Assembly: GCA_031976175.1 (NCBI GenBank)
Contig: DALYLR010000083.1
Coordinates: 1-6,059 of the forward strand
Source: DMER01 sp003451645
GTDB lineage: Bacteria > Pseudomonadota > Alphaproteobacteria > Micropepsales > Micropepsaceae
Length of the DNA stretch: 6,059 bases
Direction: 5' to 3'
Below the pieces are notes generated by a model that saw only the letters and a program-made list of their open reading frames with translations, was not told the origin of the DNA and ran no database searches. Positions 1-6,003 of this stretch are shown here, piece by piece; the stretch's first letter is position 1, and each line of letters begins with the position of its first letter. Position numbers and translations under genes: made by a program.

Positions 1-1
1 G

Positions 2-187
2 ATTGAAGGCTTGGCGCGCGAGATTGCCACCCTCAATCAGACCCTGCTGGAGCCTGGCTTGTACACGCGGGACCGCAAGCGCTTCGATGCGGCCTCGGCC
101 CGGATCGCCGCGGCTGAGGCCGAACGGGCCAAAGCCGAGGAGCGCTGGCTGGAACTGGAGATGCTGAAGGAGGAGTTGGGGGGGTGA
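2..187 (+). CDS. ABC-F family ATPase, C-terminal fragment
   Basis: This is the 3' end of a gene that begins upstream of the window; 61 codons and a TGA stop are present. The peptide is highly charged and heptad-like. It contains a stretch reading EPGLYTRDRKRF followed by an Ala/Glu-rich helix and ERWLELE near the end. From family knowledge, this Leu-x-x-Pro-x-x-Tyr...Arg-Trp-Leu-Glu-Leu pattern is typical of the coiled-coil C-terminal tail of ABC-F proteins (Uup/YheS-like). These are soluble tandem-ATPase proteins that act on the ribosome rather than in transport. No ATP-binding motif lies in the window, so the family call rests on the tail alone and the subfamily cannot be decided. The stop is followed by only a weak 5-bp inverted repeat (191-203) with no T-tract, so no clear terminator is visible. 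Confidence 0.8.
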   Translation: MEGLAREIATLNQTLLEPGLYTRDRKRFDAASARIAAAEAERAKAEERWLELEMLKEELGG

Positions 188-341
188 TCTTGTGGGATCC
201 ACACTTATTGTGTAATCTGCACCATTGGGCACTTTGGAAGCGCGGGCCAAACACTAACGAAATGTTGCCGCAAAGACCTTCAATTAACAAGTGTGTGTCA
301 AAATGAATCGGTTAGCATAACAGCGTCCGAGGGCCACACAT
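188..341. promoter_or_regulatory. Intergenic region upstream of hicAB with TGTG/CACA half-sites
   Basis: This gap must hold the hicAB promoter unless the pair is read through from the ABC-F gene. I could not find a convincing -35/-10 pair. Several short symmetric elements are visible: TGTGG/CCACA at 191-195 and 199-203 (3-bp spacer), ACAC/GTGT at 201-204 and 210-213 (5-bp spacer), and TGTGTG at 292-297 complementary to CACACA at 335-340. The last pair flanks the hicA ribosome-binding site at 329-333. HicB proteins with ribbon-helix-helix tails usually repress their own promoter at inverted repeats, so these are operator candidates by inference only. Confidence 0.3.
329..333 (+). promoter_or_regulatory. 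Ribosome-binding site fixing the TTG start of hicA
   Basis: GAGGG sits 8 bases before the TTG at 342. Upstream in the same frame there is a TAA at 318-320 and no ATG or GTG between it and 342, so TTG is the first usable start codon. The resulting N-terminus (MKPLSSREVI) matches the usual HicA start. Confidence 0.6.
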
Positions 342-539
342 TTGAAACCTCTATCAAGCCGCGAAGTAATCGCGCGTTTACGCAAGGATGGTTGGGTCGC
401 GAAGTCGGCTGAAGGATCACACCATCAATTTGTTCATTCTACAAAACCAGGCAAGGTTACTGTTCCCCATCCAAAGCGTGAGTTGTCGCCCGGGGTGTTG
501 AAGAGCATCGAAAAGCAAAGCGGAGTGTCAATGCGATAA
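342..539 (+). CDS. hicA: HicA family mRNA interferase toxin (type II toxin-antitoxin)
   Basis: A 65-residue protein, the usual HicA length. HicA toxins adopt a small double-stranded-RNA-binding-like fold and cleave RNA, stopping growth until HicB neutralises them. The visible family pattern is an N-terminal LSSREVIARLRKDGW helix (residues 4-18), the G-S-H-H-Q-F motif at 25-30 with the presumed catalytic His27, and VTVPHPKREL at 39-48. The pattern ends with a GVLKSIEKQSG helix (51-61). No key residue appears missing, so the toxin should be active. The start is TTG with GAGGG 8 bases upstream. The stop TAA shares its last A with the hicB ATG, implying translational coupling. By hand count, positions 361-540 contain 90 G+C of 180 bases, lower than sampled glmS lines (36 and 45 of 60). 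That fits acquisition by horizontal transfer. Confidence 0.9.
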   Translation: MKPLSSREVIARLRKDGWVAKSAEGSHHQFVHSTKPGKVTVPHPKRELSPGVLKSIEKQSGVSMR

Positions 540-931
540 TGAAGCGTCTCTATTACATGGCGATCATTGACAAGGGACGGCGCGATTATGGCGCGCATTT
601 TCCTGACCTGCCCGGCTGTGTCGGGGCCGGCAGGACGGTTGCGGACGCAATTGCTGACGCCGAGAAAGCGCTGGTTCTGCATTTGCGTGGCATGGTTGAG
701 GACGGAGATCCGGTGCCCGAGCCTTCCCCGCCCGAAGCGATCGGCATGGATAAAGACATCGCCGAATTGACTAGGGTGATGATTCCTGCGGATCTGCCCG
801 GAAGGGCGGTGCGGATCAATATCTCCATGGACGAGACATTGTTGGAGCGCATTGATCGCGCCGCCGGTGAACAAGGCCTGACCCGCTCAGGCTTCCTTGC
901 CGCAGCCGCCCGCAAGCTGATCGACGCGTGA
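539..931 (+). CDS. hicB: HicB family antitoxin with ribbon-helix-helix DNA-binding tail
   Basis: A 130-residue partner of the upstream toxin. Residues 5-50 (YYMAIIDKG, then YGAHFPDLPGC, then TVADAIADAEKAL) are the degenerate RNase H-like HicB domain that binds and blocks HicA. Residues 55-70 form a Pro/Glu-rich linker. Residues 89-128 (RAVRINISMDETLLERIDRAA and a following LTRSGFLAAAARKLI helix) look like a CopG/Arc-type ribbon-helix-helix domain, expected to bind the operator upstream of hicA. The start ATG overlaps the hicA stop as TAATG. A CGGAG at 521-525 is a distant Shine-Dalgarno at best, so coupling to hicA translation is likely. An internal ATG at 557 is possible but would remove the first strand of the domain. 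The toxin-first order is the common arrangement. The gene ends 4 bp from the oppositely oriented glmS. Confidence 0.9.
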   Translation: MKRLYYMAIIDKGRRDYGAHFPDLPGCVGAGRTVADAIADAEKALVLHLRGMVEDGDPVPEPSPPEAIGMDKDIAELTRVMIPADLPGRAVRINISMDETLLERIDRAAGEQGLTRSGFLAAAARKLIDA

Positions 932-935
932 GCCC

Positions 936-2759
936 CTACTCCACCGTCACGCTTTTGGCGAGATTGCGCGGCTGATCGACGTCGGTGCCTTTGGCAACAG
1001 CCGTGTGATAGGCGAGCAATTGCACGGGGATGGCATAGAGGATCGGCGCCACAAAAGGATCGATCTTGGGCATCTCGATCGTGTGCCAGAGCTTATCGCC
1101 CGCGTGGCGGATGCCCTCAGCATCGGACATCAGAAGCACCTTGCCGCCGCGCGCCATCGATTCTTGCATATTGGAGATCGTCTTCTCATAGAGCGCGTCA
1201 TATGGCGCAATGACAATGATGGGAACGTGCTCGTCAATCAACGCGATGGGGCCGTGCTTCATCTCGCCCGCCGCATAGCCCTCGGCGTGAATGTAGGAGA
1301 TTTCCTTGAGCTTCAGCGCACCCTCCAGCGCAATCGGATAGGCGAGCCCGCGGCCCAAATAAAGCACATCGCGCGCCTTGGCTATGTCGTGGCAGATGGC
1401 CTCGATCTGCGCGGATTGGCCCAGCACTTCGTTGATGTGGCGCGGAATTTCCATCAGCACGCGCGTCAATCGCATCTCGTCGTCTCGGCTAAGCGCGCCA
1501 CGCGCCACACCGGCGGCTATCGCCAAAGCGGCAAGGACCGACAATTGGCAGGTGAATGCCTTGGTCGAGGCGACGCCAATCTCAGGCCCTGCATGGGTCG
1601 GCACCACAACATCGCTTTCACGCGCGATGGAGCTTTCCGGCACATTGACGATAGAGAGGATGTATTGGCCTTGCGAACGGGCATAGCGCAAGGCCGCCAA
1701 AGTGTCGGCCGTCTCGCCCGACTGGCTCACGAAGATCGCAAGCCCGCCCTTGGGCATCGGCGCCTCGCGGTAGCGGAACTCGGAGGCCACGTCGATCTCG
1801 GCAGGCAGACGGGCTGCCTGCTCGAACCAATATTTGGCGACCATGGCAGCGTAGTAGGACGTGCCGCAAGCAACAATGGTCACGCGCGAGAGATGGGCAA
1901 AATCAAATGGCAGCTTTGGCGGCTGCGCCATTTGGGTCACGGGATTGAGCACGCCCGACAAGGTGTTGCCGATCACCTCGGGCTGCTCAAAGATTTCCTT
2001 GGCCATGAAGTGGCGATGCGGCCCCTTGTCGACCAGCGAGCCAGACAATTGCGTTGTGCGCACCTCCCGGTTGGCCGGCCGGTCTTGCACGTCATAGACG
2101 CGCGCATTGTCGCGATTGAGGACGACCCAATCCCCCTCCTCCAGGAACAGGACACGGTTGGTCAAGGGCGCCAGCGCCATCGCGTCCGAGCCCAGATACA
2201 TCTCACCATCGCCAAAGCCGACCGCAAGCGGCGAGCCTTTGCGCGCACCAATCATAAGGTTCTCATCGCCGCGGAATATGATGGCGAGGGCATAGGCCCC
2301 TGTGAGCCTTTTTATCGCGGTTGAGGCGGCCTTCTCGGCATCGAGCCCCTGACGCATATACTCCGTGATCAGATGAACGGCGACCTCGGTATCCGTTTCG
2401 GTTTCAAATTTGTGCCCCTTGCCCTCAAGCTCGGCACGCAATTCGCGGAAATTCTCGATAATGCCGTTGTGCACGACGGCACAACGATCGGAGGCATGGG
2501 GGTGCGCGTTGGTCTCGTTCGGGGCGCCATGGGTTGCCCAGCGGGTGTGGCCGATGCCGGTGCGGCCCTTCAGCGGGCTTGCGCTCAAGACCCGGCCCAG
2601 TTCGCGCAACTTGCCCGGAGCGCGGCGGCGCTCGATGCGCGCGTCCGTCAAGGTCGCGATCCCTGCACTGTCATAGCCGCGATATTCCAGCCGTTTGAGG
2701 CTGTCGAGGATGATGGGGGCGACGTCCTCTTTGCCAACAATACCAACGATACCGCACAT
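936..2759 (-). CDS. glmS: Glutamine--fructose-6-phosphate aminotransferase (isomerizing)
   Basis: A 607-residue cytosolic enzyme making glucosamine-6-phosphate from fructose-6-phosphate and glutamine, the first committed step to UDP-GlcNAc. The start is set by MCGIVGI, where Cys2 becomes the N-terminal nucleophile after Met removal. The frame stays open 105 bases further upstream, but that extension lies inside glmU and would bury the catalytic Cys. The glutaminase domain (about 2-220) shows HTRWATHG (71-78), NAHPH (84-88) and HNGIIENF (97-104). The two SIS sugar-isomerase domains show CGTSYYA (298-304), SQSGETADTL (345-354), ASTKAFT (397-403), LKEIS (484-488), GEMKHGP (498-504) and the C-terminal LAKSVTVE. 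The likely isomerase catalytic residues Glu486, His502 and Lys602 are all present. Length matches the family (about 609). It follows glmU by 4 bp, with a GAAAGGCGGA ribosome-binding region inside the glmU end. No glmS ribozyme is expected or possible in this gap. Confidence 0.98.
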   Translation of the reverse strand: MCGIVGIVGKEDVAPIILDSLKRLEYRGYDSAGIATLTDARIERRRAPGKLRELGRVLSASPLKGRTGIGHTRWATHGAPNETNAHPHASDRCAVVHNGIIENFRELRAELEGKGHKFETETDTEVAVHLITEYMRQGLDAEKAASTAIKRLTGAYALAIIFRGDENLMIGARKGSPLAVGFGDGEMYLGSDAMALAPLTNRVLFLEEGDWVVLNRDNARVYDVQDRPANREVRTTQLSGSLVDKGPHRHFMAKEIFEQPEVIGNTLSGVLNPVTQMAQPPKLPFDFAHLSRVTIVACGTSYYAAMVAKYWFEQAARLPAEIDVASEFRYREAPMPKGGLAIFVSQSGETADTLAALRYARSQGQYILSIVNVPESSIARESDVVVPTHAGPEIGVASTKAFTCQLSVLAALAIAAGVARGALSRDDEMRLTRVLMEIPRHINEVLGQSAQIEAICHDIAKARDVLYLGRGLAYPIALEGALKLKEISYIHAEGYAAGEMKHGPIALIDEHVPIIVIAPYDALYEKTISNMQESMARGGKVLLMSDAEGIRHAGDKLWHTIEMPKIDPFVAPILYAIPVQLLAYHTAVAKGTDVDQPRNLAKSVTVE

Positions 2760-2763
2760 GAAA

Positions 2764-4146
2764 CTATCCGCCTTTCTTGGCTGCCTTGGCCGCCTTTTCA
2801 GCTTTTTTGCGAGTGCGGAATTGCTCCGCCCACCCCTCAATTTCAACTTGCTTTGAACGCTCAACGGCCAGCGCGTTAGCGCTCACCGCTTTTGTCACCA
2901 CGGAGCCCGCTCCAACATAGGCGCCATCATCGATCTTGACTGGGGCAACCAGGGCTGAATTCGAGCCGATGAAGACATGGGCCCCAATATCGGTGAAGTG
3001 CTTGTCGAAACCATCGTAATTGCAGGTTATGGTCCCGGCGCCAATGTTGGCGCCAGCGCCTACGCGCGCATCCCCAATATAGGCCAAGTGATTGGCTTTC
3101 GCCCCATCCTCGATCCGCGCGGCTTTGACCTCAACAAAATTGCCAATATGGACATCCCGGCCGATCTCGGCCCCGGGGCGCAATCGCGCATAAGGCCCAA
3201 TGATGGCACCCTCGGCGATCGTGCAATTCTCAAAGTGGCAAAAGGGCCTGATCGTGACGTTTGAGGCGACCTTGACCTTGGGGCCGAACACAACGTTCTG
3301 ACCCACCGTCACATCCTGCGCGATCTCGGTATCGTGGGAGAAATAGACCGTGTGCGGATCAGCGAGCGTGACGCCCGCGGCCATGAATTTCCGCCGCTGA
3401 CGGGCCTGGAAAACCGCTTCGACCTCGGCCAGCTCGCCGCGCGAATTGACACCGCGCACATCGTCAAAGGGCGCCTCAATGGCGGTGCAGCGCAAGCCCC
3501 GGCGGCGCGCAAGTTTAATGATGTCGGTCAGATAGTACTCCTCCTGCGCATTGTCGTTCGTGACCTCGGCCAGAAGCGAGAACAACAATGGCGCGCTCAA
3601 CACAAAGCCACCGGCATTGACAAAGCCGATCTTGAGCTGCTCGGGCGTGCAATCCTTGGCCTCGACAATGTCATCAAGCCCGCCCTCAGCGTTCAGGATC
3701 AGACGGCCATAGGCGGCGGGATCGGGAGGGCGGAAGCCCATCAGCACAACGTCAGCACGCGCGCGTGCGCCGCTCAACAGCTCAAGCGTTGCTGGAGTCA
3801 GAAGCGGATTGTCCGCGTAGAGAACGATGACGTCGCCTGCCCAATCGGCCAATAGCTCCCTGGCGCTCAGTGCCGCATGGCCGGTACCCAAAGGCGGGTC
3901 CTGCAACGCACAGACGCCACCCTCAGCCTCGACAAAGCGCGCGACAGGGTCCTGCCCCGCCCCGCGCACGACCACGATCCGTTCGCACTTCACCGCCCGC
4001 AGCGCGTCCAGAATGTGCCCAAGCATCGCCCGCCCGCCGACCGGATGGAGCACCTTGGGCAAAGCCGACTTCATCCGTGTGCCCTTGCCCGCCGCAAGGA
4101 CGAGAGCCGCCAGGGGGCCCGATACGCCTGATCCATGTGTATTCAT
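2764..4146 (-). CDS. glmU: Bifunctional UDP-N-acetylglucosamine pyrophosphorylase / glucosamine-1-phosphate N-acetyltransferase
   Basis: A 460-residue cytosolic enzyme that acetylates glucosamine-1-phosphate with acetyl-CoA and then couples the product to UTP, giving UDP-GlcNAc. The N-terminal nucleotidyltransferase domain shows LAAGKGTRMKSALPKVLHPV (18-37), LGTGHA (86-91), a metal-binding Asp112 in YADNPLL, and GVNSR (232-236, metal ligand Asn234). From about residue 262 there is a left-handed beta-helix of hexapeptide repeats. It carries acetyltransferase residues in RLRPGAEIG (321-329), VEVKAA (338-343), NHLAYIGDA (352-360), ANIGAGTITCNYDG (366-379) and FIGSN (392-396). The tail (443-460) is lysine/alanine-rich. 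I chose ATG 4146 over an in-frame GTG at 4179 because it gives the usual distance to the LAAGKGTR loop. AAGG at 4158-4161 is a weak, rather distant Shine-Dalgarno. The Asn following Asp112 is less usual than Val or Thr, but the catalytic set is complete. Confidence 0.97.
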   Translation of the reverse strand: MNTHGSGVSGPLAALVLAAGKGTRMKSALPKVLHPVGGRAMLGHILDALRAVKCERIVVVRGAGQDPVARFVEAEGGVCALQDPPLGTGHAALSARELLADWAGDVIVLYADNPLLTPATLELLSGARARADVVLMGFRPPDPAAYGRLILNAEGGLDDIVEAKDCTPEQLKIGFVNAGGFVLSAPLLFSLLAEVTNDNAQEEYYLTDIIKLARRRGLRCTAIEAPFDDVRGVNSRGELAEVEAVFQARQRRKFMAAGVTLADPHTVYFSHDTEIAQDVTVGQNVVFGPKVKVASNVTIRPFCHFENCTIAEGAIIGPYARLRPGAEIGRDVHIGNFVEVKAARIEDGAKANHLAYIGDARVGAGANIGAGTITCNYDGFDKHFTDIGAHVFIGSNSALVAPVKIDDGAYVGAGSVVTKAVSANALAVERSKQVEIEGWAEQFRTRKKAEKAAKAAKKGG

Positions 4147-4208
4147 TACAAAAGGCGCCTTAAACGCTGGGGGTCGCACTAAGGTCTTGATAGCGGTGCA
4201 TCAGTTCT

Positions 4209-4237
4209 CATACATCATCGCAATGCGAAAATGACAA
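4209..4237 (-). promoter_or_regulatory. Candidate glmU-glmS promoter
   Basis: Read on the minus strand, TTGTCA (4232-4237, 5 of 6 matches to TTGACA) is followed after 17 bases by TGTATG (4209-4214), a weak -10. The implied transcript would start near 4202, leaving a leader of about 55 bases before the glmU ATG. The -35 and the spacer lie inside the inverted repeat at 4214-4261. This is consensus matching by eye; no promoter model was run. Confidence 0.4.
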
Positions 4238-4261
4238 ATTGTTTCCGAGTTTTGCGATGAT
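4214..4261. repeat. Perfect 10-bp inverted repeat between divergent glmU and gph
   Basis: ATCATCGCAA at 4214-4223 is the exact reverse complement of TTGCGATGAT at 4252-4261, separated by 28 bases. The spacing is too wide and the loop too AT-rich for an obvious terminator. It lies upstream of both genes and brackets the candidate glmU -35. An operator for a dimeric regulator, bound at both arms, is one reading; chance symmetry is the alternative. Confidence 0.6.
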
Positions 4262-4288
4262 TCGGGGGCCGGACTCGGAGGGGCGCGG

Positions 4289-4966
4289 ATGATGGATTTG
4301 GGGCGGTTTAGGACCATCCTGTTCGATTTGGATGGCACCCTGGTCGATACGGCGCCCGATTTAGCAGGCGCGATGAACGCCGTTCTGGAACGTAATGGGC
4401 GGCCGCATTTGCCCGTTGCTGCGGTCCGGGCCATGGTGGGGCGCGGCGCCCGGGTCCTTATCGAGAAAGGATTTGCTGCCACCGGCGCGTCAGCGGACCC
4501 TGAACGGTTGCCTGGCCTTGTGGAGAATTTCCTGGACTATTACCGCCTGAACCTGACCGCCAATTCGGTGCCCTTTGTGGGCGCACGGGAAGTTGTCGCG
4601 GATTTTGCGGCCCAAGGCGCGCGTTTGGGGGTGTGCACCAACAAGCCGTTCGACCTCGCAGAAGCGCTGTTGCGGGAGCTGGATTTCCGGTCGCCATTCC
4701 ATTCGGTGCGCGGAGCCGACAGCGCCCCGTACAAAAAACCTGACCCGCGCCATGTCTATGACACGTTAACCTTGGCAGGCGGCTCGCATGGTGAGGCCGT
4801 GCTGATTGGCGACAGCGAGACGGATGTGAAGGCTGCGCGGGCGGCGGGTATCCCAGTGGTGCTGGTCAGCTTTGGCTATACGGAAACGCCTGTCACAGAG
4901 CTGGGCGGCGACGCCATCATCGATCATTTTCGAGACTTGCCAGATGCGCTGCGCGCCTTGGCCTGA
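4289..4966 (+). CDS. gph: Phosphoglycolate phosphatase (HAD superfamily)
   Basis: A 225-residue soluble HAD hydrolase, the normal Gph length. It dephosphorylates 2-phosphoglycolate, which forms from oxidative DNA repair or oxygenase activity, to glycolate. All four HAD motifs are present: motif I LFDLDGTLVDT (11-21, nucleophile Asp13, acid Asp15), motif II VCTNKP (115-120, Thr117), motif III Lys in YKKPDPRH (148-155) and motif IV IGDSETD (173-179, Asp175 and Asp179). The helical cap covers roughly residues 20-95. The start ATG 4289 has GGAGGGG at 4277-4283, 5 bases upstream; the next codon is also ATG, 8 bases from it, and could serve. The gene is divergent from glmU and ends 9 bp from the opposing tRNA gene. 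HAD specificity is hard to fix from motifs. The Gph assignment rests on overall resemblance (DTAPDL, TNKP, KPDPRH, GYTE), and a related phosphatase such as PpaX-like is the alternative. Confidence 0.88.
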   Translation: MMDLGRFRTILFDLDGTLVDTAPDLAGAMNAVLERNGRPHLPVAAVRAMVGRGARVLIEKGFAATGASADPERLPGLVENFLDYYRLNLTANSVPFVGAREVVADFAAQGARLGVCTNKPFDLAEALLRELDFRSPFHSVRGADSAPYKKPDPRHVYDTLTLAGGSHGEAVLIGDSETDVKAARAAGIPVVLVSFGYTETPVTELGGDAIIDHFRDLPDALRALA

Positions 4967-4975
4967 GGGCGGCAA

Positions 4976-5050
4976 TGGTGGGCACTGTTGGGATTGAACC
5001 AACGACCCCACCCGTGTGAAGGGTGTGCTCTCCCGCTGAGCTAAGCGCCC
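4976..5050 (-). tRNA. tRNA-Val (anticodon CAC)
   Basis: Read on the minus strand, the 75 bases fold into a complete cloverleaf. The acceptor stem is GGGCGCT/AGTGCCC with one G-U pair. The D arm is GCTC-AGCGGGA-GAGC, and the anticodon arm is CACCC-TTCACAC-GGGTG, giving anticodon CAC for the valine codon GUG. The variable loop has 5 bases, and the T arm is GTTGG-TTCAATC-CCAAC. The discriminator is A and the CCA end is encoded (complement of 4976-4978). Nothing resembling a terminator lies in the 9 bp before the gph stop, so 3' processing or termination must occur within sequence antisense to gph. Confidence 0.95.
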
Positions 5051-5070
5051 ATCGCCGCGTAGAATTGTGT

Positions 5071-5100
5071 CGCATAACCGACGGTGCCCATGCAAGTCAA
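5071..5100 (-). promoter_or_regulatory. Candidate promoter of the tRNA-Val gene
   Basis: On the minus strand, TTGACT (5095-5100, 5 of 6 to consensus) is followed by TTATGC with 17-bp spacing, or TATGCG with 18. The -10 ends about 20 bases before the mature tRNA 5' end, which leaves a short leader for RNase P removal. The position and strong -35 make this a good candidate, although the -10 is imperfect. Confidence 0.6.
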
Positions 5101-5102
5101 GC

Positions 5103-5126
5103 TGAGGCTCACACGGATGTGCCTCA
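5103..5126 (+). other. Hairpin in the terC leader region
   Basis: TGAGG (5103-5107) pairs with CCTCA (5122-5126). After a two-base bulge, CACA (5110-5113) pairs with TGTG (5118-5121) around a CGGA tetraloop, giving 9 base pairs in all. It lies 40 bases before the terC ATG. There is no following T-run, so it is not a typical terminator. Whether it is transcribed depends on the unknown terC start site. The conserved core of the yybP-ykoY Mn riboswitch (GGGGAGUAG) is not seen. Confidence 0.35.
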
Positions 5127-5155
5127 CCCGTGTATACCTTTCCCTCTTTTAATCT

Positions 5156-5160
5156 GGGGA
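5156..5160 (+). promoter_or_regulatory. Ribosome-binding site selecting the terC start
   Basis: GGGGA lies 6 bases before the ATG at 5167, good spacing. It favours 5167 over the GTG at 5164 (3 bases), over the internal ATG at 5215 (no Shine-Dalgarno) and over upstream in-frame starts that run into the tRNA gene. TCCCT at 5141-5145 could pair with it through a 10-base loop, ending in a G-U pair. Confidence 0.6.
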
Positions 5161-5166
5161 CTTGTG

Positions 5167-6003
5167 ATGCTATCTGGCGAGACAGCCACGCACATCACAT
5201 CGGCGGACCCCTTCATGCTCGAACTCCTCTATAGTCCGGAGGCCTGGATCAGCTTTGTCACCCTGGCGGTGCTGGAGATCGTTCTGGGTGTGGACAATCT
5301 TTTGTTCATTTCGATCTTGGCGGGGAAGCTGCCCGAGGAGCAGCGCGCGAAGGCCCGGCAGATCGGCTTGGCGGTCGCTTTGATCACGCGCTTGCTGCTT
5401 TTGGTCACCCTCGCATGGGCTGCGAAACTGACCACGCCAATCGCCACGCTTGATTTCGGCTTTGAGCATCCCTTTGTGCTGTCCTGGCGGTCGATCATTC
5501 TGGGCCTTGGCGGCATGTATTTGATCTATAAGGCCGTCGTGGAGATGAACGAGATCGTCCGGGCGCGCCATCACGGCACACATGCGGCCCACGGCACCAA
5601 AAAGGATCAGCGGCCGGCCGTCTTCGGCTGGATCATCTTGCAGATCGCGATCATTGATATCGTGTTCTCCCTCGACAGCGTGATCACCGCCGTTGGCATG
5701 GTGAACGAGGTGCCCATCATGGCGGCTGCCATTATTGTGGCGGTACTGGTCATGCTGTTCCTGATCAACCCTATCGCCACCTTTATCGACAAGCACCCGG
5801 AAGTGAAAATCGTCGCCTTGAGTTTCTTGCTCTTGGTCGGGTTCATTTTGGTGGCGGATGCGGGCGGCATTCACATCCCCAAGCCCTACCTCTATTTCGC
5901 GCTTGGATTCTCGACCTTTGTTCAGATCATGATTCTGTGGGCCCAAGGCGATTTGGGGAGCGACAGCAAGACGCCCTCTGAGCAGAAAGAGGCGGGAAGC
6001 TAG
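5167..6003 (+). CDS. TerC family integral membrane protein (probable metal ion exporter)
   Basis: A 278-residue inner-membrane protein with about seven hydrophobic segments (roughly residues 27-50, 67-87, 106-124, 152-172, 184-203, 213-231, 239-258). The TerC signature appears twice as an internal repeat: LEIVLGVDNLLFISI (36-50) and IDIVFSLDSVITAVG (163-177). Their membrane-embedded acids (Glu37, Asp43, Asp164, Asp170) are presumed metal ligands. A hydrophilic His/Lys-rich loop (about 131-150, RARHHGTHAAHGTKK) separates the two halves. No CBS or CorC domains follow, so this is the short YgdQ-like form. Family knowledge: TerC relatives such as E. coli Alx and Bacillus YkoY/YceF are tied to Mn export and metal loading of secreted enzymes, while the name comes from tellurite resistance operons. 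No ter genes are nearby, so tellurite resistance is not implied. It is divergent from tRNA-Val; TATACC at 5133-5138 is a weak -10 candidate with no clear -35. Confidence 0.9.
   Translation: MLSGETATHITSADPFMLELLYSPEAWISFVTLAVLEIVLGVDNLLFISILAGKLPEEQRAKARQIGLAVALITRLLLLVTLAWAAKLTTPIATLDFGFEHPFVLSWRSIILGLGGMYLIYKAVVEMNEIVRARHHGTHAAHGTKKDQRPAVFGWIILQIAIIDIVFSLDSVITAVGMVNEVPIMAAAIIVAVLVMLFLINPIATFIDKHPEVKIVALSFLLLVGFILVADAGGIHIPKPYLYFALGFSTFVQIMILWAQGDLGSDSKTPSEQKEAGS

Noticed and set aside
303..320. Short ATG frame (5 codons) upstream of hicA in the same frame
   Set aside because: It has no ribosome-binding site and ends at TAA 318-320, before the hicA start; no evidence of a leader peptide.
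1005..2324. Long 439-codon open frame on the plus strand opposite glmS
   Set aside because: It is fully antisense to a complete glmS with intact motifs. Its product has no recognisable domain and is the Arg/His/Gly-rich composition typical of high-G+C shadow frames.
2760..2763. glmS ribozyme upstream of glmS
   Set aside because: That ribozyme is mainly found in Firmicutes and related groups, and here glmS follows glmU by only 4 bp, leaving no room.
2760..2864. N-terminal extension of GlmS by 35 residues
   Set aside because: It lies inside glmU and would place residues before the catalytic Cys, which must become the N-terminus. MCGIVGI at 2759 is the true start.
4147..4179. GTG start of glmU at 4179
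   Set aside because: It adds 11 residues not typical of the family. The ATG at 4146 gives normal spacing to the nucleotide-binding loop.
4766..5095. Minus-strand frame encoding RLAQRESTPFTRVGSLVQSQ
   Set aside because: This is the well-known artefact of translating a tRNA gene. The rest of the frame is antisense to gph.
5023..5166. Upstream extension of terC through the tRNA gene
   Set aside because: The frame is open by chance across the antisense of tRNA-Val. GGGGA with 6-base spacing supports ATG 5167.
5040..5166. yybP-ykoY Mn riboswitch upstream of terC
   Set aside because: The invariant GGGGAGUAG loop and its partner were not found by eye. Left as a search to run rather than a feature.
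5170..5946. 258-codon minus-strand frame opposite terC
   Set aside because: Antisense to a clear TerC protein. Its Asp/Gln/His-rich product mirrors hydrophobic codons on the other strand and has no domain.
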